Positions 26,583 to 35,706 are shown, counted from the stretch's first letter. The stretch is DNA of 64,000 bases from Ohtaekwangia sp. (GCA_021155195.1 JAJNPV010000037.1:496001-560000), one strand, 5' to 3'. Notes: generated by a model from the letters alone, not told the origin. Program-made: numbers and translations.

Positions 26583-26765
26583 TTAAAAGCCTGTAACTTA
26601 TGTCCTTTAAGCACGTCTCAGTAAAAGAATTTGACATCTTTGGCCGTTTATCCTATTAAAATCAACATTTAGTTAGATTTTTGAAACTTAATTTAGAATA
26701 TCAAGTAAAAAGGGGGACGGATAAACTTTAATACCCGTTTTCACATCGTTAATTAAAAAGACACT

Positions 26766-27485
26766 ATGCCTAATATCATTAAGACAACTAACATTAAGAA
26801 AGTGTATAAAATGGGTAATAACATTGTTAATGCCCTTCAAGATGTGTCAATCTCAATCGAAAAAGGCGAATACGTTGCTTTTATGGGTCCATCAGGCTCT
26901 GGAAAATCAACACTCATGAATATTGTTGGTTGCCTGGATACGCCTACAGCAGGCGAATACTCGCTTAATAATCAGTTGGTGAGTGATATGACTGAGAATG
27001 AATTGGCGATGGTTCGGAATAAAGAAATCGGATTTGTGTTTCAAACGTTTAACTTGTTACCGCGTGCTTCTGCCCTTGAAAATGTAGCATTGCCTTTAAT
27101 TTATGCAGGATACAGCAAAAGTGAGCGCGATGAAATGGCACTAGCTGCACTTGAAAGTGTTAGTTTGGGCGACCGCTATCATCATAAGCCTAATGAATTA
27201 TCAGGTGGTCAGCGTCAGCGTGTTGCGATTGCAAGAGCACTTGTCAACAACCCCTCCATTATTTTGGCTGATGAACCTACGGGTAACTTAGATTCCAAAA
27301 CATCTTATGACATTATGAATCTCTTTCAGGAATTGCATGATAAAGGCAACACGATTATCATGGTAACTCACGAAGATGATATTGCTCATTATGCTCACCG
27401 CATTATTCGATTAAAGGATGGGTTAGTTGAGTGGGATCACAAAAACGATAATGTAACCCGTGGCGAGCCTGTAGTAGCTCATTAA
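26766..27485 (+). CDS. ABC transporter ATP-binding protein (LolD/MacB type)
   Basis: This 239-residue ATPase has a complete set of motifs: Walker A GPSGSGKS (41-48), Q-loop VFQTFNLLP, signature LSGGQRQRVAIARAL, Walker B IILADEPTGNLD and the H-loop histidine in MVTHED. The TxGLxTPTxG-like spacing and PTGNLDS place it with LolD/MacB/FtsE-type ATPases that pair with FtsX-like permeases, for lipoprotein release or efflux. No permease gene is adjacent, so the partner must be encoded elsewhere. The 183-bp upstream gap contains CATCTTTG, close to the -7 box, but no strong hairpin. Confidence 0.9.
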   Translation: MPNIIKTTNIKKVYKMGNNIVNALQDVSISIEKGEYVAFMGPSGSGKSTLMNIVGCLDTPTAGEYSLNNQLVSDMTENELAMVRNKEIGFVFQTFNLLPRASALENVALPLIYAGYSKSERDEMALAALESVSLGDRYHHKPNELSGGQRQRVAIARALVNNPSIILADEPTGNLDSKTSYDIMNLFQELHDKGNTIIMVTHEDDIAHYAHRIIRLKDGLVEWDHKNDNVTRGEPVVAH

Positions 27486-27545
27486 AATTCAGATCCAAAT
27501 TCTAAGTACTTCGGTATTTTGAATATTAATCTTGAATTTTAAGTC

Positions 27546-28094
27546 ATGAAAATCTATACAAAAACTGGTGATGACGGCACCACTTCACTTTTTGGTGGGA
27601 AGCGAGTTTCCAAATCAGATTTGCGCATTGATACGTACGGCACAATTGATGAATTAAATTCATGGATTGGAGTTTTGCGCGATCAATCGGTTAATCAATC
27701 CCGGAAGGAAATCTTAGTTGAAATTCAGGATAGACTCTTTACCATTGGCTCAATCCTGGCGACTGAACCCGGAAATTCAAAAGTTAAGATTCCTTTACTG
27801 GCTGAAGGCGATATTGAGCTTCTTGAAAACCAAATGGACAAGATGGAGCTGGCTTTAGAGCCGATGAGGTTTTTTGTTTTGCCGGGTGGGAATCAAGCAA
27901 TTTCATTTGGACATGTTGCCCGTACAGTTTGCAGAAGAGCAGAACGTTTAACCATCGCGTTAAACCAGTCTGAACCTATAAATGAATTGGTCATAAAATA
28001 CCTGAATCGCCTTTCTGATTATTTGTTCGTGCTGTGCAGAACAATGACTCACGAATTAAAAGCTGAAGAAACTCCCTGGAAACCAAGGATGTGA
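27546..28094 (+). CDS. Cob(I)yrinic acid a,c-diamide adenosyltransferase (PduO type)
   Basis: This 182-residue helical-bundle enzyme transfers adenosyl from ATP to cob(I)alamin. The N-terminal KTGDDGTTSLFGGKRVSK, the helix motif YGTIDELNSWIG and the C-terminal RTVCRRAERL are the standard PduO/ATR signatures. The product probably serves methylmalonyl-CoA mutase or ribonucleotide reductase. The acyl-CoA carboxylase in this window would fit a propionate route, which is an inference. A short gap of TTGAATTTT-rich DNA precedes it. Confidence 0.93.
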   Translation: MKIYTKTGDDGTTSLFGGKRVSKSDLRIDTYGTIDELNSWIGVLRDQSVNQSRKEILVEIQDRLFTIGSILATEPGNSKVKIPLLAEGDIELLENQMDKMELALEPMRFFVLPGGNQAISFGHVARTVCRRAERLTIALNQSEPINELVIKYLNRLSDYLFVLCRTMTHELKAEETPWKPRM

Positions 28095-28148
28095 CTTTAA
28101 TCCACAGTTTTCGCCTAACAGATGTTAGTCGATTTTTCATTTTAATGT

Positions 28149-28156
28149 TAACTTTG
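28149..28156 (+). promoter_or_regulatory. Putative -7 box (TAACTTTG) for ilvE
   Basis: TAACTTTG matches TAnnTTTG, 29 bp before the ilvE ATG. A TTAG at about the right distance upstream is only a weak -33 element. Confidence 0.45.
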
Positions 28157-28184
28157 CGATTCGAATTTCAAATTAAAAGTAATC

Positions 28185-29252
28185 ATGGTTGATACACTTA
28201 AAATTTCTACGAAACAGGTAGCTGAATCGCGGCTTTCCAAGACAGATTTTTCCAACCTTCCTTTTGGAAAGGTTTACACCGATCACATGTTTTTAGCTGA
28301 CTTTAAAAAAGGTGAATGGCAAAATTTTAGAATTATTCCATATGGCAGTATGCAGATAAGTCCGGCAACACCAGCGTTGCATTATGGTCATTCTATTTTT
28401 GAGGGTATGAAAGCGTACGCTTCTTCATCCAACAAGGAAGCGTTGGTTTTCAGGCCACTTGAAAATTGGAAGCGGATGAACATTTCTGCTGAGCGTTTGT
28501 GCATGCCGAGCATTCCAGAGGATTTATTTATGGAAAGTATTTCGACTCTTATTGATTTAGATCGGGCATGGATTCCAAAAGCAGAAGGCAGCTCGCTATA
28601 TATACGTCCGTTTATGTTCTCTGCAGATGAGTTTATTGGGATTCGACCTTCTGAGGATTTTACGTTTATGGTAATCTTAAGTCCAACGGGTCCGTATTAT
28701 TCTGCACCCGTAAAAGTGAAAATTGAAACTCATTACACACGTGCTGTAGCAGGTGGAACAGGATATGCAAAAGCAGGTGGTAACTATGGCGGAGCCATTT
28801 ATCCTGCAAAGTTGGCACAAGATGAAGGCTATCATCAGCTGATCTGGACAGACGGAAAAACCCATGAATACATTGAAGAAAGTGGAACCATGAATGTGAT
28901 GTTTGTGATTGATGATGTTTTGATAACACCTCCTTTAAGTGATTCTATTTTAGCGGGAATTACCCGGCAAAGTGTTTTAGAATTAGCGCGCAGTTGGGGT
29001 ATTGCTGTAGAGGAACGAAAAATTTCGGTAAGGGAATTAGTGGCTGCACTCGAACAGAATAAAGTGCAGGAAGCTTTTGGGGCTGGTACAGCCGCTACTA
29101 TTGCTCATATTGAATTAATTGGCTTTGAAGGAAAGAACTTCACATTGCCTGCCATTGAGAAACGGCAAATTGCCAATAGGGTATTCAACGAACTTGAAAA
29201 TATTAAAAGGGGCAACACGCCTGATCCTTTTGATTGGATATATAAAATTTAG
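28185..29252 (+). CDS. ilvE: Branched-chain amino acid aminotransferase
   Basis: This 355-residue PLP enzyme of fold type IV makes or degrades Val, Leu and Ile. The PLP-binding lysine is K196 in GTGYAKAGGNYGG, and the EESGTMNVMF segment and TITRQS-like GITRQSVLEL motif follow. The length and the GGNYG motif fit the eukaryote-like class II BCAT rather than the shorter E. coli form. It has its own predicted promoter and is closed by the terminator at 29262-29287. Confidence 0.94.
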   Translation: MVDTLKISTKQVAESRLSKTDFSNLPFGKVYTDHMFLADFKKGEWQNFRIIPYGSMQISPATPALHYGHSIFEGMKAYASSSNKEALVFRPLENWKRMNISAERLCMPSIPEDLFMESISTLIDLDRAWIPKAEGSSLYIRPFMFSADEFIGIRPSEDFTFMVILSPTGPYYSAPVKVKIETHYTRAVAGGTGYAKAGGNYGGAIYPAKLAQDEGYHQLIWTDGKTHEYIEESGTMNVMFVIDDVLITPPLSDSILAGITRQSVLELARSWGIAVEERKISVRELVAALEQNKVQEAFGAGTAATIAHIELIGFEGKNFTLPAIEKRQIANRVFNELENIKRGNTPDPFDWIYKI

Positions 29253-29261
29253 CCTAATTCG

Positions 29262-29287
29262 AAAAGCGAGCATTGCTCGCTTTTTTG
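29262..29287 (+). terminator. Intrinsic terminator after ilvE
   Basis: Arms AAAAGCGAGC (29262-29271) and GCTCGCTTTT (29275-29284) with a 3-nt loop are followed by more T residues. Confidence 0.88.
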
Positions 29288-29320
29288 TTTCTTGCTGATA
29301 ATTAAAATTGAATAAACACG

Positions 29321-29821
29321 GTGAGAATATTTTTTCTGTTTTTTTTAGTGATCTCTTCTTTACAATTGAATGCACAAAAGCAATTGGTTTTAATGAAGCG
29401 AGGCGAAGTCATTACGCGCTTTACGGAAGGTGATTATATGCGGTTTAAGCTTAAAAACAATACCGCTGCCGAAGGTCTTGCTGTTCAGTTTACAGATGTT
29501 TCCATCATTACTTTAAACGATACTATCTTTTTTGCTTCTATCTATAAGGTTAAATCAAAGGGCCATCGGAAACCAAGTGGGTTGAATAAGGTAGGGACTG
29601 TTCTGATGATTGCCGGGGTTGGATATTTTGCTATAGATCAAATCAACACACTTTTTTTTGTGAAAGGACAAAATGGAATTGATGAAGGAGTTGCAGTTAC
29701 TTCGCTAAGTTTAGCCGCTACAGGTGCTGCACTTCGTTTTATTCGAAGTCCTTATCAAAAATTGCGTGGATTATCATTACGCACAATTGATCCGAGTTCG
29801 CGCTACTATCGGTATGATTGA
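29321..29821 (+). CDS. Exported hypothetical protein with two hydrophobic segments
   Basis: I do not recognise a family for this 166-residue protein. A GTG start at 29321 begins a good signal peptide (MRIFFLFFLVISSLQLNAQ). The mature part has a short beta-rich domain, then hydrophobic stretches at about 94-112 and 126-142, and a basic C-terminus. Similar small envelope proteins are frequent in Cytophagales. It lies alone between the ilvE terminator and prfB. Confidence 0.6.
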   Translation: MRIFFLFFLVISSLQLNAQKQLVLMKRGEVITRFTEGDYMRFKLKNNTAAEGLAVQFTDVSIITLNDTIFFASIYKVKSKGHRKPSGLNKVGTVLMIAGVGYFAIDQINTLFFVKGQNGIDEGVAVTSLSLAATGAALRFIRSPYQKLRGLSLRTIDPSSRYYRYD

Positions 29822-29887
29822 ATCTTAAATAGGTATCATATTTCAGTCTATCCTATTAACTTCGCGCAGATTTTATTTTTTAGTATT

Positions 29888-30989
29888 ATGACTATCGAAC
29901 AATTAAAGGACCTAAAAGCCCGTGTTGCCGCCCTCAGGCGGTATCTTTGACTACGATAATAAAATCGTAGAAATAGAAGACGAAGAACGAATTACCCACC
30001 AAGCCGACTTCTGGAATAAGCCTAAGGAGGCCGAAGTAATCTTAAAAAACATTCGTACAAAAAAGATCTGGACGGATGCATTTTCTCAGGTGAGTAAAAT
30101 GGTTGAAGACCTGGATGTGCTCAATGAATTTCACGAGGCAGGCGATGTCTCTGAAGAAGAACTTGATAAAGAGTATGCTAAATCTGCGAAGACTGTTGAG
30201 GAACTTGAGTTTAAGAAAATGTTGAGCAAAGAGGAAGATCAACTCAGCGCTGTTCTTGAAATTAATCCGGGTGCAGGTGGAACAGAAAGTAACGACTGGG
30301 CCGATATGCTTAACCGTATGTATATCATGTGGGGAGAAAAAAGTGGTTACAAAGTTTCGCAGATAGATTATCAGGCGGGTGAAGTAGCGGGGATTAAATC
30401 GGCAACGTTAGAAGTAGAAGGGCCTTTCGCGTATGGAAAGTTAAAATCGGAAATTGGTGTTCATCGTTTGGTGCGTATTTCACCATTCGATTCAAATCAA
30501 CGCAGGCATACTTCGTTTGCTTCTGTTTTTGTTTACCCGAAAGTAGATGATACCATTCAAATTGAAGTGAATCCTGCCGATGTAGAAATACAAACTTCGC
30601 GTTCCGGTGGTGCCGGAGGACAAAACGTAAACAAAGTGGAAACTAAAGTTCAGCTAACACACAAGCCCAGTGGAATTGTAATCGTTTGTCAGGTAGAGCG
30701 ATCGCAACACGCAAATCGTGAACGCGCGATGCAAATGCTAAAGTCAAAACTGTATCAGCGTGAAATGGAAAAGCGTAATGCAGCGCGTGATAAAGTAGAG
30801 GCTGGAAAAATGCGCATAGACTTTGGGTCACAAATCAGAAATTATGTATTGCACCCCTATAAACTTGTAAAGGACGCACGCACCGGAGTAGAAAGCCACG
30901 ATGCACAAAGTGTATTGGATGGAGACCTTGACGAGTTTATTAAAGCTTATTTATTGGAAGACCAGGAAGCCTCTACGAAACCATCTTAA
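29888..30989 (+). CDS. prfB: Peptide chain release factor 2 with programmed +1 frameshift
   Basis: Translation starts at ATG 29888 and reads 20 codons to an in-frame TGA at 29948-29950. The shift site AGGCGGTATCTTTGAC (29936-29951) has the classic CTT-TGA-C slippery stop preceded by a Shine-Dalgarno-like AGGCGG. After the +1 slip (skipping T29948) the frame continues from 29949 to 30989, giving 366 residues, the usual RF2 length. The second frame holds the stop-recognition tripeptide SPF (in RISPFDSN) and the GGQ hydrolysis motif (in GGAGGQNVNK). RF2 reads UGA and UAA, so low RF2 makes the ribosome pause at UGA and frameshift, which autoregulates synthesis. A TAACTTCG close to the -7 box lies upstream. 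An MFS gene follows after 5 bp. Confidence 0.97.
29936..29951 (+). promoter_or_regulatory. prfB programmed +1 frameshift signal
   Basis: AGGCGG TAT CTT TGA C combines an internal anti-SD-pairing sequence, a slippery CUU codon and a UGA stop followed by C. This is the conserved autoregulatory site of bacterial prfB. The G-to-C change in the second triplet (AGGCGG in place of AGGGGG) weakens the internal SD compared with E. coli. Confidence 0.95.
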
Positions 30990-30994
30990 ATTAA

Positions 30995-32164
30995 TTGACT
31001 CAAACACGCGTTTACAAGTCTTCCTTCTGGCTCCTTTGCGTTAGCGCGTTACTGTTCTTCGCGAGTTTCAATATGATTATACCGGAGTTACCGGAATACT
31101 TAACTCTGTTGGGAGGAGCGGAGTACAAAGGATTAATCATTTCATTATTTACAATCACGGCAATGGTATCACGACCATTCAGCGGCAAGCTTGCTGATAA
31201 AATAGGTCGTGTGCCTGTTATGATTTTTGGTTCAACAGTTTGCTTGGTGTGCAGCCTCTTTTATCCAATTGTTACAACATTAGCTGGCTTTTTTCTTCTA
31301 AGACTTGTTCATGGTTTTTCAACCGGCTTTACACCAACAGGAACAACTGCGTATTTAGCTGATATTGTTCCAGCTCATAAAAGAGGTGAGGCTATGGGTT
31401 TATTGGGAACAGCCACAGCAGTAGGGATGGCCGGTGGTCCTTCTCTCGGTGGATTAATTGCAAATCAGTTTGGACTGGATGCCATGTTTTATTGCTCTTC
31501 GTTTCTTGCCTTCATTTCAATAGCCATTCTTCTCACCACGCGCGAAACACTTAAGACAAAAGAGAAATTTTCAATAACTCATCTTAAAATTAAGAGGGAA
31601 GATTTTTTTGAACCTCTCGTATTAGCACCTTGCCTGGTAATGGTGCTCACTGCTTTTTCATATGGTGCCGTCTTTACTGTCATCCCTGACTTTGGCCAAT
31701 TTGTTGGCATTAAGAATAAGGGCTTGTTGTTTACTTTTTTAACGGTTGCCTCGTTGGTCATTCGTTTGTTGGCTGGCAAAGCTTCCGATCGATATGGACG
31801 CGTGCCAGTCCTTCGCATCAGCACATTTTTTGTTTTACTGTCGATGCTAGTAATTGGTTCATCAACCACTTCGTTTCAACTCATAATAGGAGTTACCTTA
31901 TACGGCTTTGCTCAGGGCTCAACATCACCTACTTTACTTGCGTGGGCAACTGATTTGAGTCATCACGAATTCAAAGGCCGTGGTATTGCTTCCCTTTATA
32001 TCTTTATGGAGTTAGGAATTGGATTGGGTGCGTTTCTTTCAGGGTTACTTTACGCGAATGACTCTTCTCGATTTTTTATCACCTTTTTGGTATGTGGATC
32101 GCTTGGGTTGCTGGCGCTGATCTATTTATTAGTGAGACCACGGCTTGTAAAAAAATTAATATGA
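30995..32164 (+). CDS. MFS transporter (drug/metabolite exporter type)
   Basis: This 389-residue permease has 12 predicted membrane segments. The loop 2-3 motif GKLADKIGRVPVMIFG and its second-half counterpart GKASDRYGRVPVL are typical of the MFS. The start is TTG at 30995, five bases after the prfB stop. The first ATG would cut into membrane segment 1, so TTG is preferred. The substrate is unknown. The stop overlaps the next ATG (ATGA), indicating a prfB-MFS-lysoplasmalogenase operon. Confidence 0.88.
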   Translation: MTQTRVYKSSFWLLCVSALLFFASFNMIIPELPEYLTLLGGAEYKGLIISLFTITAMVSRPFSGKLADKIGRVPVMIFGSTVCLVCSLFYPIVTTLAGFFLLRLVHGFSTGFTPTGTTAYLADIVPAHKRGEAMGLLGTATAVGMAGGPSLGGLIANQFGLDAMFYCSSFLAFISIAILLTTRETLKTKEKFSITHLKIKREDFFEPLVLAPCLVMVLTAFSYGAVFTVIPDFGQFVGIKNKGLLFTFLTVASLVIRLLAGKASDRYGRVPVLRISTFFVLLSMLVIGSSTTSFQLIIGVTLYGFAQGSTSPTLLAWATDLSHHEFKGRGIASLYIFMELGIGLGAFLSGLLYANDSSRFFITFLVCGSLGLLALIYLLVRPRLVKKLI

Positions 32165-32826
32165 AGAAAGTAACATTGTGCGCGATTGCTCTTGTATTTG
32201 CAGCAGAACTTATTGTTGTCTCGTTAAATCTGAAGACCCTCAATTTTGTGATAAAGCCATTAATAATGATTTCATTGGCAGCCTATTATTTAGTCAGCGC
32301 TCAACAAAGAAGCAGTATTTTTCTGATTGCAATATTTTTTTGTTGGCTGGGAGATGTGCTATTACTGTTTGAACCGAAATTATTTTTTATGGCTGGGTTA
32401 GCCGCTTTTTTAATTGGGCATATCTTGTACATATTGTTTTATCAACAAATGCGATCTGGCGCATCGCCTAATATTTTACTCGGCCCGCAAAAGGTTCGAT
32501 TTGCTATGCCTATTGTGCTGGCAGGTACGGGATTAGTGGTTGTATTGTATCCAGTGTTGGGCGATTTAAAAATTCCGGTAATGATTTACGCATTGGTGAT
32601 TACTATCATGGCGCTACAAGCACTTTTTCGTTTTGGGTATACAACTAATAAAAGTTTTGTGCTTGTTTTTATTGGCGCAATTCTTTTTATGATTTCGGAT
32701 TCTTTGCTAGCCATTAATAAGTTTCTTATGCCCATTCAGTTTGCTTCATTGAGCATTATGGCCACTTATATGATTGCTCAATATCTAATTGTGGAGGGAG
32801 TGGTTGCTCACACAAATCAGAAATAA
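32161..32826 (+). CDS. Lysoplasmalogenase (YhhN family)
   Basis: This 221-residue integral membrane protein has about eight hydrophobic helices. The conserved FFCWLGDVLLLF and IGHILYILFY segments, with acidic residues within membrane helices, match the YhhN/TMEM86 family that cleaves the vinyl-ether bond of lysoplasmalogens. Activity in aerobic Bacteroidota has not been shown, so the annotation is by homology. ATG at 32161 overlaps the MFS stop. The frame is open further upstream, but that part lies inside the MFS gene. Confidence 0.85.
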   Translation: MKKVTLCAIALVFAAELIVVSLNLKTLNFVIKPLIMISLAAYYLVSAQQRSSIFLIAIFFCWLGDVLLLFEPKLFFMAGLAAFLIGHILYILFYQQMRSGASPNILLGPQKVRFAMPIVLAGTGLVVVLYPVLGDLKIPVMIYALVITIMALQALFRFGYTTNKSFVLVFIGAILFMISDSLLAINKFLMPIQFASLSIMATYMIAQYLIVEGVVAHTNQK

Positions 32827-32855
32827 AAAAAGCAACCCAAATTCTGAGTTGCTCT
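32827..32855 (-). terminator. Intrinsic terminator of the head-GIN gene
   Basis: AGCAAC (32831-32836) pairs with GTTGCT (32848-32853) around an 11-nt loop. On the minus strand the stem is followed directly by a run of T. On the plus strand the tail is weaker, so it mainly serves the DUF2807 gene. Confidence 0.78.
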
Positions 32856-32875
32856 TATCAGAGGTAGGTAGTTAT

Positions 32876-33709
32876 CTAAATTCCTGAATCACTTTTTAGT
32901 TTTCTTACTTTTCCACTTCCCGAAGAATGACTGTTAACTTGACTAGGACTGCCTTTATACGAAACGCTACCACTACCTGAGATGCTAGCATCTAGTTCAC
33001 TCTTCACGTTAATCTGAACATCGCCCGAACCTGAAATCCGAACTTCACATTTTTCTACTTCTAAATTAGCAGCACGTACTTCGCCAGATCCACTAATGGT
33101 TGTTTTAATCATGCGTGCAGTTCCGCTTGCTAAAATTTTACCCGATCCTGAAATGTTAACATCGGCACGATCAGAAATGTTGCCAGCATAATTCACTTTG
33201 CCGGAGCCACTTACCTTACTTTCCAATGATCGGCAGTTTCCTTGTACATCAATGTTTCCTGAACCAGATACGTTTGCTTCCATCATTCCATTTGCGCTTA
33301 CTTCTATACGCAAATTACCCGATCCGCTAACATTCAAATCAAGATCCCCGGTCTTAAGCAGTCCCTCACCTATTAAATCACCTGATCCGCTCACACTAAT
33401 CCCTTCAATATCTTTAACCGTAATGTAAACGGTAATTTTATTATCATCCCAATCTCTCCATATTCTCCAACTATCTTCACGACCAATGCTAAGGCGACCG
33501 CCACTCACTTCCGTTTCAATTTTTGAGAGTACATCCCTGTCTCCTTGTAATTCAACTTTTTGCACGGATCCTTGCTTTAAATAAAGTTTGCCGGGAACCC
33601 GAAAGGCGATCCTTGTGAAGGTGTCGACATTTCTCGTTTCTTTGTTTTGAGCCAACACAAGCGTGAAGGCAAAAAGGAATGCAATAAATGTGGCTGCAAT
33701 TTTTTTCAT
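32876..33709 (-). CDS. Head GIN domain (DUF2807) exported protein
   Basis: The 277-residue protein has a signal peptide (MKKIAATFIAFLFAFTLVLAQ) and a beta-helical DUF2807 domain. At least eight SGSG motifs recur every 15-25 residues (for example VSGSGNL, ISGSGEV, ISGSGSV), the hallmark of this putative auto-transporter adhesin head region. The family is abundant in Bacteroidota and its function is unknown. The frame is open up to 33763, but ATG at 33709 gives the clean signal peptide. It converges on the lysoplasmalogenase gene. Confidence 0.88.
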   Translation of the reverse strand: MKKIAATFIAFLFAFTLVLAQNKETRNVDTFTRIAFRVPGKLYLKQGSVQKVELQGDRDVLSKIETEVSGGRLSIGREDSWRIWRDWDDNKITVYITVKDIEGISVSGSGDLIGEGLLKTGDLDLNVSGSGNLRIEVSANGMMEANVSGSGNIDVQGNCRSLESKVSGSGKVNYAGNISDRADVNISGSGKILASGTARMIKTTISGSGEVRAANLEVEKCEVRISGSGDVQINVKSELDASISGSGSVSYKGSPSQVNSHSSGSGKVRKLKSDSGI

Positions 33710-33832
33710 AGTTTGAGTATTTATTGTTAACAGACTCTTGGGGTGGAGCAGAGGTTGCCTCATTATCCTAATTTTTTATCTGGATCTTAATTTTCTTTCT
33801 TTAGGACGCAAAAAACGGAGTTAACGTTACAA

Positions 33833-34447
33833 ATGGCAATCTTTTCCTTTCGCACCATTCTGGCTAGTTCCGAAAGTTTATATAAAGATTCTGGGAGTAA
33901 ATTTTTGGCTTTTGCCTATCCGGTACGTTCGGAAGAGGACATTAAGTTGAAAATTGAGGGATTAAGAAAGAAATACTTTGATGCAACTCATCATTGCTTT
34001 GCCTGGGTACTTGGTGCTGATAAGACTCGATTTAGAGCGGTAGATGATGGTGAGCCCAATCATTCTGCGGGTGATCCCATTCTCGGACAGATCCGATCAA
34101 AAGAGTTGACAAATGTGCTGGTTGTAGTTGTGCGTTATTTTGGAGGGACTAAGTTAGGCGTGGGTGGTCTTATTCAAGCGTATAAGTCAGCTACAGAAGA
34201 AGCATTGAATCTGGCCGCGATTGTTGAAGAAGATGTAACTGAGATTTTTTTGATTAGATATCCATATGACGAAACATCAGAGGTCATGCGACTAGTAAAA
34301 GAGTTCGATACTAAAATCCTAAAACAAGAATATTTGGAGGACTGTCTTTTAGTTATTGAGGTAAAACTTATTAATAAAGATTCTCTGCTAACGAAAATAG
34401 AATTGCTACAAGCGCTCAATCATAAAATAACTTTTGAAGGAGTATAG
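33833..34447 (+). CDS. YigZ/IMPACT family protein
   Basis: This 204-residue protein has an N-terminal UPF0029 (Impact) domain with the signature DDGEPNHSAGDPILGQI and VVVRYFGGTKLGVGGLIQAY, and a C-terminal DUF1949 ferredoxin-like domain (about 140-204). E. coli YigZ is structurally similar to translation-factor domains. A regulatory role in translation is suggested for the family but not proven in bacteria. It is likely co-transcribed with the following MFS gene, 34 bp away. Confidence 0.93.
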   Translation: MAIFSFRTILASSESLYKDSGSKFLAFAYPVRSEEDIKLKIEGLRKKYFDATHHCFAWVLGADKTRFRAVDDGEPNHSAGDPILGQIRSKELTNVLVVVVRYFGGTKLGVGGLIQAYKSATEEALNLAAIVEEDVTEIFLIRYPYDETSEVMRLVKEFDTKILKQEYLEDCLLVIEVKLINKDSLLTKIELLQALNHKITFEGV

Positions 34448-34481
34448 AAAAATTTTACCTTTCAACTCATCTAATTATCTT

Positions 34482-35705
34482 ATGAAATCGAGTAGACAAG
34501 CCGCCATTGGTTTTATTTTTGTAACCCTTCTTATTGATACAATTGGCTTCGGGGTTATCATTCCTGTGCTCCCCAATTTAATTATGGAAGTGACTCACGG
34601 AACAACCAGTGAAGCAGCTCGCATTGGAGGTTGGTTACTATTTGCATTTGCTATTGTTCAATTTTTATTTGCACCCATTTTAGGTGGACTTAGTGATAGT
34701 GTTGGAAGAAGACCCATTTTGTTGGGTTCACTCTTTGGTTTTGGAATAGATTACATCTTTCTGGCTTTCGCCCCTACCATTGGATGGCTATTTGTAGGAA
34801 GAATTATTGCCGGTGCACTAGGAGCAAGTTTTACCACTGCCGCTGCTTACATCGCTGATATTAGCACCCCTGAAAAACGCGGTCAAAATTTTGGAATGAT
34901 AGGTGCAGCGTTTGGGTTGGGCTTTATTATCGGGCCGGCCATTGGTGGTTTGTTAGGATCCTATGGGCCGCGCATTCCCTTTCTTGCAGCCGCTGGATTA
35001 AGTCTACTCAATTGGTTATATGGATTTTTTATTTTACCAGAGTCGTTAAAGCCTGAGAACAGAAGACCCTTTGATTGGAAGCGAGCAAATCCAATTGGTT
35101 CTTTGCTCAATTTAAAACGCTACCCGGTTGTACTTGGCCTAGTTGCGTCATTAGTGTTGATTTACATTGCAGCGCATGCTGTGCAAAGCAATTGGGCTTA
35201 TTATACGATTGAAAAATTTAAATGGGAGCCCGCTATGATTGGAGCTTCGTTAGCTGCTGTCGGACTTTTAATCGCGATTGTGCAAGGCGGCCTAATAAGA
35301 ATTATTATACCCGCCTGGGGGCAGAAGAATTCACTTTATATAGGTCTGTTCCTTTATAGTTTAGGATTTTTTCTCTTTGCCGTTGCCACGGAAACCTGGA
35401 TGATGTTTGCCTTTCTAATACCTTATTGTCTTGGTGGAATTGCAGGACCTGCGATACAAGGAATTATTTCAACTCAGGTGCCATCCAATGAACAAGGTGA
35501 GTTGCAAGGGGCACTAACCAGTTTAATGAGCGTGACTTCCATTGTTGGCCCTTTGTTGATGACGCAATTATTTAGTGCCTTCACGGGCGAATCAGCAGCT
35601 TATTATTTTCCAGGTGCGCCAATGGTAATGGGTGGACTGCTTACGGTATTGAGCTTATTTTTGGCGATGCGTTCATTGGCAAACTTTGATGGAGTGAAAG
35701 TGTAA
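34482..35705 (+). CDS. TetA-like MFS efflux transporter
   Basis: This 407-residue protein has 12 membrane helices and resembles the tetracycline-resistance group of MFS exporters: FVTLLIDTIGFGVIIPVLP in helix 1, GGLSDSVGRRPILLGS in loop 2-3 and AAAYIADISTPEKRGQNFG in loop 4-5. ATG at 34482 is preferred to the longer open frame that overlaps the YigZ gene. Resistance cannot be inferred, because such chromosomal homologues are common. Its stop is one base from the stop of the convergent exonuclease gene. Confidence 0.9.
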   Translation: MKSSRQAAIGFIFVTLLIDTIGFGVIIPVLPNLIMEVTHGTTSEAARIGGWLLFAFAIVQFLFAPILGGLSDSVGRRPILLGSLFGFGIDYIFLAFAPTIGWLFVGRIIAGALGASFTTAAAYIADISTPEKRGQNFGMIGAAFGLGFIIGPAIGGLLGSYGPRIPFLAAAGLSLLNWLYGFFILPESLKPENRRPFDWKRANPIGSLLNLKRYPVVLGLVASLVLIYIAAHAVQSNWAYYTIEKFKWEPAMIGASLAAVGLLIAIVQGGLIRIIIPAWGQKNSLYIGLFLYSLGFFLFAVATETWMMFAFLIPYCLGGIAGPAIQGIISTQVPSNEQGELQGALTSLMSVTSIVGPLLMTQLFSAFTGESAAYYFPGAPMVMGGLLTVLSLFLAMRSLANFDGVKV

Positions 35706-35706
35706 T

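Noticed and set aside
26583..26765. Possible RNA gene or riboswitch in the 183-bp gap before the ABC ATPase
   Set aside because: I found no tRNA T-loop, no riboswitch core and no stable hairpin with a T run. The adjacent PduO-type gene prompted a check for a cobalamin element, and none was seen.
29922..30989. An RF2 gene starting at 29922 with its own N-terminus
   Set aside because: The true start is the ATG at 29888 followed by the programmed +1 shift at 29948. The peptide encoded between 29922 and 29948 in this frame is not RF2-like.
34482..35705. Acquired tetracycline-resistance gene
   Set aside because: The protein is TetA-like, but there is no TetR regulator, transposon or composition change, and chromosomal homologues of this kind are common in Bacteroidota.
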